Assembly (NCBI GenBank): GCA_030689845.1
Contig: JAUYHV010000179.1
Span: 1 to 13,216 of the forward strand
Direction: 5' to 3'
Length of the DNA: 13,216 nucleotides
Source: Dehalococcoidia bacterium
Lineage (GTDB): Bacteria; Chloroflexota; Dehalococcoidia; JACQUA01
Shown: positions 9,473 to 13,216 of the stretch, piece after piece
How positions within the stretch are numbered: position 1 is the first letter of the stretch
Layout: each line of letters begins with the position of its first letter
The notes under the pieces: model-generated
The model's input: only the letters and a program-made list of their open reading frames with translations
What the model was told of the DNA's origin: nothing
Database searches by the model: none
Program-made: the position numbers and the translations under genes

Positions 9473-10462
9473 TTAATTTAATTTCAGGAGCTTCCGCGTG
9501 TTGTCCCGGAAGATTTTGACCTTATCGGCTTCCGGAATATTCATCGATTCAATGGCCGTTATAGCTGAATTTGTAGCCCTGAATCCGTTCTGGGAATCAA
9601 AAGGCATGTCGGTTCCGAAAAGGATGTGGTCAGCTCCGTAAAACCCGTGAGAGCACATGAGGGCAGATGTATTGCCGTTGACAGCCGTATCCACGTAAAA
9701 CTTGCGGAAGTAATCCAGTATGTCTCCGGGGAGGCCTTCGGTGTGATTTTGTTTGCCCGTAATTTCTGCCGAATCGAAAACGCTTACTATTCTTTGGGAA
9801 AAAAAAGGGACCATTGCCCCGGCATGATGAATGATAACTTTCAATGAGGGCAATTTTAGTAACATTTTGGAGAGAACCATGCGCGTCATTGCCAGGGTTG
9901 ATTCATACGGCCATCCCCACAAGAGCCATGTGTCGTAAGATGGTTTTTCCTCTCCCGGATACTCGGGCCAGGGAGGACGGGAAGGGTGCAGCCAGATGGG
10001 GAGGTCATACCTGCACATTGCCTCGAAAATAGGGAAAAATTCGGGCCGGTCGACAGCTTTGCCCAATATCGGAGTGGGAATATGGACCCCTCTTAATTTT
10101 AAAACGTTTATGGCACGGTCTGCTTCCTTCAGGGATAAATCAATATCTTTAAGTGGAAGCACAGCGGCAGCGGCAACGAAGCGGTCAGGATATTTTGCTA
10201 CAATCTCGGCAACCTCGTCGTTGGCTATTTTTGCCAGTTCGGCTTCCTGCTCCGGTGTTATATCTTTTTTAGAAGTCCCTCCTGGAACCAGCACCTGGGA
10301 AAGTCCCTCGAATTTGTCCATAACCCGCAGCCGTTGTTCCACGTCCCACAAAGAAGTCAACTTGCCTATTAGCTGGATAACCCCTCCATACCGGCCCATA
10401 GCTTCCAGGTACTTCGGTGTCATTATATGGCTGTAAACATCTATTTTCATCATATTATTCAC
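9473..10462 (-). CDS. Amidohydrolase_2 (ACMSD/decarboxylase-like) TIM-barrel protein with altered metal motif
   Basis: The product is 329-331 residues, the normal size for the ACMSD / hydroxybenzoate decarboxylase group of metal-dependent TIM barrels. Numbered from the upstream ATG (10468), the N-terminal strand reads KIDVYSHI (8-15), where the family has H-x-H or E-x-H; here the first ligand is Tyr12, with His14 kept. The other landmarks are present: WLHP (His161), VIIHHAGAM (His214/His215) and LFGTDMPF (Asp287). The role may be decarboxylation or hydrolysis of an aromatic or unsaturated acid, but substrate and metal are unknown. I prefer GTG at 10462: GGGAG is directly against the ATG at 10468 but six bases from the GTG. 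It follows the HdrD-like gene by 71 bases, with its own likely promoter in the gap. Confidence 0.85.
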   Translation of the reverse strand: MNNMMKIDVYSHIMTPKYLEAMGRYGGVIQLIGKLTSLWDVEQRLRVMDKFEGLSQVLVPGGTSKKDITPEQEAELAKIANDEVAEIVAKYPDRFVAAAAVLPLKDIDLSLKEADRAINVLKLRGVHIPTPILGKAVDRPEFFPIFEAMCRYDLPIWLHPSRPPWPEYPGEEKPSYDTWLLWGWPYESTLAMTRMVLSKMLLKLPSLKVIIHHAGAMVPFFSQRIVSVFDSAEITGKQNHTEGLPGDILDYFRKFYVDTAVNGNTSALMCSHGFYGADHILFGTDMPFDSQNGFRATNSAITAIESMNIPEADKVKIFRDNTRKLLKLN

Positions 10463-10491
10463 GGACATCTCCCGGTATTTATTCTAGATAT

Positions 10492-10521
10492 AGTATCACA
10501 AAGCATTAATCATAATTTCAA
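10492..10521 (-). promoter_or_regulatory. Possible extended -10 promoter for the amidohydrolase-nitroreductase genes
   Basis: On the minus strand, TTGAAA (10521-10516) is followed by 18 bases and GATACT (10497-10492), with the extended -10 TG one base before it. The start would be near 10485, giving a short leader. No terminator was seen after the HdrD-like gene, so read-through is also possible. Confidence 0.5.
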
Positions 10522-10533
10522 ACAAAAACGGGC

Positions 10534-12579
10534 TTACTGCGCCGCCTCTATGATTTCAGCCAGATCCATCGGCTTTACCGTTTCCTCTACACCCTTCGTT
10601 TTTACTCCGTCGACGAACATCTGTATACAATAGGGGCAGGCAGTGGCAATAACATCAGCCCCGGTCTTCAAAGCTTCCTCAGTGCGGGTTTCATTTATAC
10701 GCTTACCGGTATGTTCCTCCATCCATAATCTTCCCCCCCCTGCGCCGCAGCAAAAGCTTTTGTAATACCGTCGATCCATCTCCCTGGTAGTAACACCGGG
10801 AACTTTCTTCAAAATATCCCGTGGCTCACTGAAAATATCGTTGTAACGCCCCAGGTAGCAGGCATCGTGATAAACGACTTTACTGGTAAAATTGCCCGCC
10901 ATTTTGATTTTCCCGGCGTCTAACAATTCTTTTAATAACTGGCTGTGATGGATAACTTCGAACTGGCCGCCGAATTGAGGATATTCATATTTCAAGGTAT
11001 TAAAGCAGTGTGGGCAGGAGGTAACTATTTTTTTAATTCCATAGCCGTTCATGGTTTCAATATTTTTCAGGGCTTGTAGCTGGAACAGGTATTCATTTCC
11101 CATCCGCCGGGCCGGATCGCCGCAGCAGGACTCTTCCGCCCCGAGAATGCCAAAATTCAGGCCTGCCTTGAGCATTAACCGTGCCAGAGAAGCGGAGATC
11201 TTCATGCTCCTTTCCTCCAGAGCCGCTGTGCAGCCGACCCAGTAAAGGATGTCAACTTCCCGGTTATCCGCCAAGACTTTAACATCGATGTTGCTGGCCC
11301 AATCCAAACGGGTAGCCGTCGTACCCCTCCAGGGATGGCCCCTGGCCTCCAAACTCTTTAGCGCACCCTGGGCGGTCTCCGGCATGAGACTTTGCTCCAA
11401 TACCAGGTTGCGCCTCATATCTATAATTTTATCTATATGTTCCACAAAAACGGGACAACTTTCCTGGCAGGCGCGGCAGGTCGTGCAGTCCCAGATTACG
11501 TCATCAGTGACCACATCATGAATCATGTCTTTGCCTGGTTCGGCCAGTTCTGCCTTTTCATTTTTGGCTGACAACAATGCCGGTGCCTGTGCCAGCATGT
11601 GGGTTTTCAGGTCCTGTATTAACTTTTTAGGGCTGAGTGGTTTTCCGGTCAAATAAGCGGGACAGTTGTCCTGACAGCGGCCGCAACGAGTGCAGGCGTC
11701 AAGGTCTAAAAGTTGTTTCCATGTGAAATCCTGGATTTTCGCAACTCCAAAAGTTTCGGCAGATTCGAGTTCAATGGTGTTCAGGGCGCCTTTCGGTGCC
11801 AATGAACGGAAATAAGCATTTACGGGCGAAACGATAATGTGACTCAGCTTATTGAAGGAAAGCGGGATATAGGCCATGGCAAAAAACGCGAGTAATGTAT
11901 GGATCCACCACCACCAGCGGTGTGCCAGTTCCAGGGTGTTTTCAGTCAGACCTCCAAATATGCTGGCTACCATAAGGCCGCCGGGGGACCATACTGCCCA
12001 GGAAGGATGAGGGATAACCTCTGTCGCCGCCATCCGGAACCCTTCTACTACAAAGCCGGAAGCCACGACAAAGAAAATGAAAAGAAGGGCGATGCCGTCT
12101 TCCGGGGCATTATCCAGCCTGTCCGGTTTCTGGATGTAGCGGCGGTAGGCTGCGAAAAGAACTGCCAGTATAACCAGTAAGCCAAATACGTCCAGGACGA
12201 CGGAAAATATCAGGTAGAACCACCCCTGGAGAAAATGGAAGAAGTAGTGACTTATAGCATCCAAAAAAGCCGCGAGAAGAAAGAATATACAGCCCCAGAA
12301 CATCAGGAAATGCGCGATACCCGATACCGGTTCCCTTAGAATGCGCTTGTGCCCTAATCCTTCAAGCAGGCCGATTTTAATAAAGGGCCATATACGCTGC
12401 CTGGCTTCTTTTTGGCGAGGGTCCGCAACTCCAAGCTTCCAGATTTTTATTCTCCGCCGCAGAACATAAATAAATATGGCGATAATTACGGCGGCAAGGA
12501 TATATATTATTTCACCGTAAGAAATATTCCAAAAAATAACCCTGGTGGGGACGCCGAGGGGGGCGGCAGTTAGAAACAT
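10534..12579 (-). CDS. HdrD-like membrane Fe-S oxidoreductase with NarI-like cytochrome b domain (candidate ETF:menaquinone oxidoreductase)
   Basis: This 681-residue protein has three parts. Residues 20-250 hold five or six membrane helices of the NarI/cytochrome-b type, with possible heme ligands His90, His111, His115, His220 and His227. Residues 290-380 hold two 4Fe-4S sites (Cys296/299/302/306 and Cys365/368/371/375). Residues 440-655 hold two complete CCG domains: Cys450, Cys485/486 and Cys522/525, then Cys574, Cys610/611 and Cys648/651. This architecture matches the membrane Fe-S oxidoreductases of syntrophs and Geobacter described as EtfAB:(methyl)menaquinone oxidoreductase (EMO), which take electrons from acyl-CoA dehydrogenases through ETF. 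Both CCG motifs are intact, so a redox centre of the HdrB/HdrD noncubane type is possible. Adjacent etfAB genes, common in that system, are absent. The ATG at 12579 has an AGGAGG site nine bases upstream. It is first in the six-gene minus-strand block. Confidence 0.9.
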   Translation of the reverse strand: MFLTAAPLGVPTRVIFWNISYGEIIYILAAVIIAIFIYVLRRRIKIWKLGVADPRQKEARQRIWPFIKIGLLEGLGHKRILREPVSGIAHFLMFWGCIFFLLAAFLDAISHYFFHFLQGWFYLIFSVVLDVFGLLVILAVLFAAYRRYIQKPDRLDNAPEDGIALLFIFFVVASGFVVEGFRMAATEVIPHPSWAVWSPGGLMVASIFGGLTENTLELAHRWWWWIHTLLAFFAMAYIPLSFNKLSHIIVSPVNAYFRSLAPKGALNTIELESAETFGVAKIQDFTWKQLLDLDACTRCGRCQDNCPAYLTGKPLSPKKLIQDLKTHMLAQAPALLSAKNEKAELAEPGKDMIHDVVTDDVIWDCTTCRACQESCPVFVEHIDKIIDMRRNLVLEQSLMPETAQGALKSLEARGHPWRGTTATRLDWASNIDVKVLADNREVDILYWVGCTAALEERSMKISASLARLMLKAGLNFGILGAEESCCGDPARRMGNEYLFQLQALKNIETMNGYGIKKIVTSCPHCFNTLKYEYPQFGGQFEVIHHSQLLKELLDAGKIKMAGNFTSKVVYHDACYLGRYNDIFSEPRDILKKVPGVTTREMDRRYYKSFCCGAGGGRLWMEEHTGKRINETRTEEALKTGADVIATACPYCIQMFVDGVKTKGVEETVKPMDLAEIIEAAQ

Positions 12580-12683
12580 AAAAACCTACCTCCTGGAGGA
12601 TAAATAAATCTGCTATCCTGAAGTGAGACCGGTCCCAATAGAATGGAATAGTTTAGCATATCCAGGTAAAGATGCCAATCAAG
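12580..12683. other. Divergent intergenic region between the HdrD-like gene and the tRNA
   Basis: It holds the ribosome site of the HdrD-like gene, which lies in a 13-base dyad (TCCTCC-A-GGAGGA on the minus strand, 12601-12589), and an 8-bp palindrome GACCGGTC at 12629-12636. No convincing minus-strand promoter was found, although one must exist nearby. Confidence 0.35.
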
Positions 12684-12713
12684 TTGACGGTACATTCCCG
12701 TAGGCACTATAAT
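12684..12713 (+). promoter_or_regulatory. Sigma-A type promoter of the tRNA gene
   Basis: TTGACG (12684-12689), an 18-base spacer and a perfect TATAAT (12708-12713) predict a start near 12720, leaving a 5' leader of about 35 nt for RNase P removal. Confidence 0.8.
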
Positions 12714-12754
12714 CTCCACGGATAGAGGTTATATATAGCTATCTTTTTCCTCAA

Positions 12755-12829
12755 GGGCTCGTAGCTCAGCGGCAGAGCAGTCGGCTCATAACCGATTGAT
12801 CGCAGGTTCGAATCCTGCCGAGCCCACCA
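12755..12829 (+). tRNA. tRNA with CAU anticodon, most likely elongator tRNA-Met
   Basis: A 75-nt cloverleaf with encoded CCA folds without gaps: acceptor GGGCTCG/CGAGCCC, D arm GCTC/GAGC, anticodon stem GTCGG/CCGAT, and T arm GCAGG-TTCGAAT-CCTGC. The seven-base anticodon loop CTCATAA gives CAU. The initiator is excluded because the anticodon stem lacks the three G-C pairs and position 1-72 is paired. Elongator Met is favoured, but a lysidine-modified Ile2 (AUA) tRNA cannot be excluded from this sequence. No clear T-rich terminator follows. Confidence 0.95.
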
Positions 12830-13067
12830 TTTAGATCACAATCGTTAGCTTTATTAACCTGTCCAAATGTGTATGACGGTGTTGGTTTTATAGCAGTCGT
12901 AATATTTTACTTAAAACGTTTCTTATCATCTGAGGGTATGGTGCCCTGCTCTTGAGTTTGCTTCAACAATTGTTGAACCTAATAAATATGGTCAGTTCAA
13001 ACTTACAACCTAAATAGAATTGGTTCCTTCTCAAACTGAGTGGGTAAGAAAAAATGAAGGTACATAG
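12830..13067. other. Gene-poor stretch with a 16-bp palindrome
   Basis: I see no supportable gene on either strand. The stretch contains a perfect 16-bp palindrome, TTCAACAATTGTTGAA, at 12962-12977, which looks like a regulator site. TGGGTAA at 13040-13046 also has an inverted match TTACCCA at 13111-13117, bracketing the start of the next reading frame. Base composition is more A/T-rich than the neighbouring genes. Confidence 0.5.
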
Positions 13068-13116
13068 ATGAAGACATATACGATGAAGGGTTCACCTGAT
13101 GCATCTTCTTTTACCC

Positions 13117-13140
13117 ATTCCGACGAAAGTCGGAATCCAG
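13117..13140. repeat. Half copy of the palindromic repeat (single hairpin)
   Basis: ATTCCGAC-GAAA-GTCGGAAT-CCAG has the same 8-bp stem, GAAA loop and CCAG tail as the left half of the repeat at 1335-1398. Two stem pairs differ on both sides, so pairing is kept. It ends eight bases before the likely GIY-YIG start codon. Confidence 0.85.
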
Positions 13141-13148
13141 TAATAATT

Positions 13149-13216
13149 ATGAATGATTATTCTGTGTACATTATGGCTGGTAAAGGCAATGGAACACTAT
13201 ATGGTGGTTTCACGGG
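13149..13216 (+). CDS. GIY-YIG family nuclease, N-terminal fragment cut by window
   Basis: Only 22 codons are visible: MNDYSVYIMAGKGNG followed by TLYGGFTG. This is the typical opening of small single-domain GIY-YIG (UPF0213/YhbQ-like) proteins, in which a VYI strand and a LYIG strand form the nuclease core. Here the second motif reads YGG instead of YIG. The ATG at 13149 fits the family N-terminus but has no ribosome site. The same frame stays open back to an ATG at 13068, which has GAAGG seven bases before it. Starting there would add 27 residues and translate the hairpin repeat as HSDESRNP. The rest of the gene lies outside the window, so activity cannot be judged. Confidence 0.7.
   Translation, partial: MNDYSVYIMAGKGNGTLYGGFT

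Noticed and set aside
9996..10436. 146-codon plus-strand frame
   Set aside because: It is antisense to the amidohydrolase and shows low-complexity Ser/Ala content typical of shadow frames.

Overview
The window looks like chromosomal DNA from an anaerobic Gram-positive bacterium, probably a Firmicute of the Desulfotomaculum/Pelotomaculum or Syntrophomonas type. The support is indirect: rRNA and tRNA sequences of bacterial type, good AGGAGG-like ribosome sites mixed with GTG and TTG starts, a cobalamin riboswitch using an intrinsic terminator, and a membrane Fe-S oxidoreductase of the kind that syntrophs and sulfate reducers use to link electron-transfer flavoprotein (ETF) to quinone. No 16S gene lies in the window, so the taxon is an inference.

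Layout. (1) 1-1274, minus strand: a fused CbiX-CbiC cobalamin biosynthesis gene, running off the left edge, behind a promoter, a cobalamin riboswitch and a terminator. (2) 1335-1398: a 64-bp double-hairpin palindromic repeat. (3) 1490-2380, plus strand: an EamA/DMT membrane transporter, converging on (4) 2381-5779, minus strand: a 23S-5S rRNA unit with its own promoter, a terminator-like hairpin in its leader, a 31-bp processing stem around 23S and a terminator after 5S. No 16S or spacer tRNA precedes it. (5) 5940-12579, minus strand: six genes in one direction. In transcription order they encode an HdrD-like membrane Fe-S oxidoreductase, an amidohydrolase/decarboxylase-family protein, a nitroreductase-family flavoprotein, a MaoC-type hydratase, a DtxR/MntR metal regulator and a GlcD-type FAD oxidase. 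(6) 12684-12829, plus strand: a tRNA with a CAU anticodon and its own promoter. (7) 12830-13216: a mostly gene-free stretch ending in a second hairpin repeat directly before, and in frame with, the start of a GIY-YIG nuclease gene cut by the window edge.

How the parts may work together. The riboswitch shuts off the CbiX-CbiC gene when cobalamin is plentiful. The block 5940-12579 looks like redox and acyl or aromatic-acid catabolism: GlcD oxidases and ETF-linked dehydrogenases deliver electrons that an HdrD-like membrane protein can pass to menaquinone. The shared pathway is inferred from strand and spacing only. The most unusual points are the 23S-5S unit without 16S, the pairing of a hairpin repeat family with a GIY-YIG nuclease, and an amidohydrolase whose first metal-binding histidine is replaced by tyrosine.
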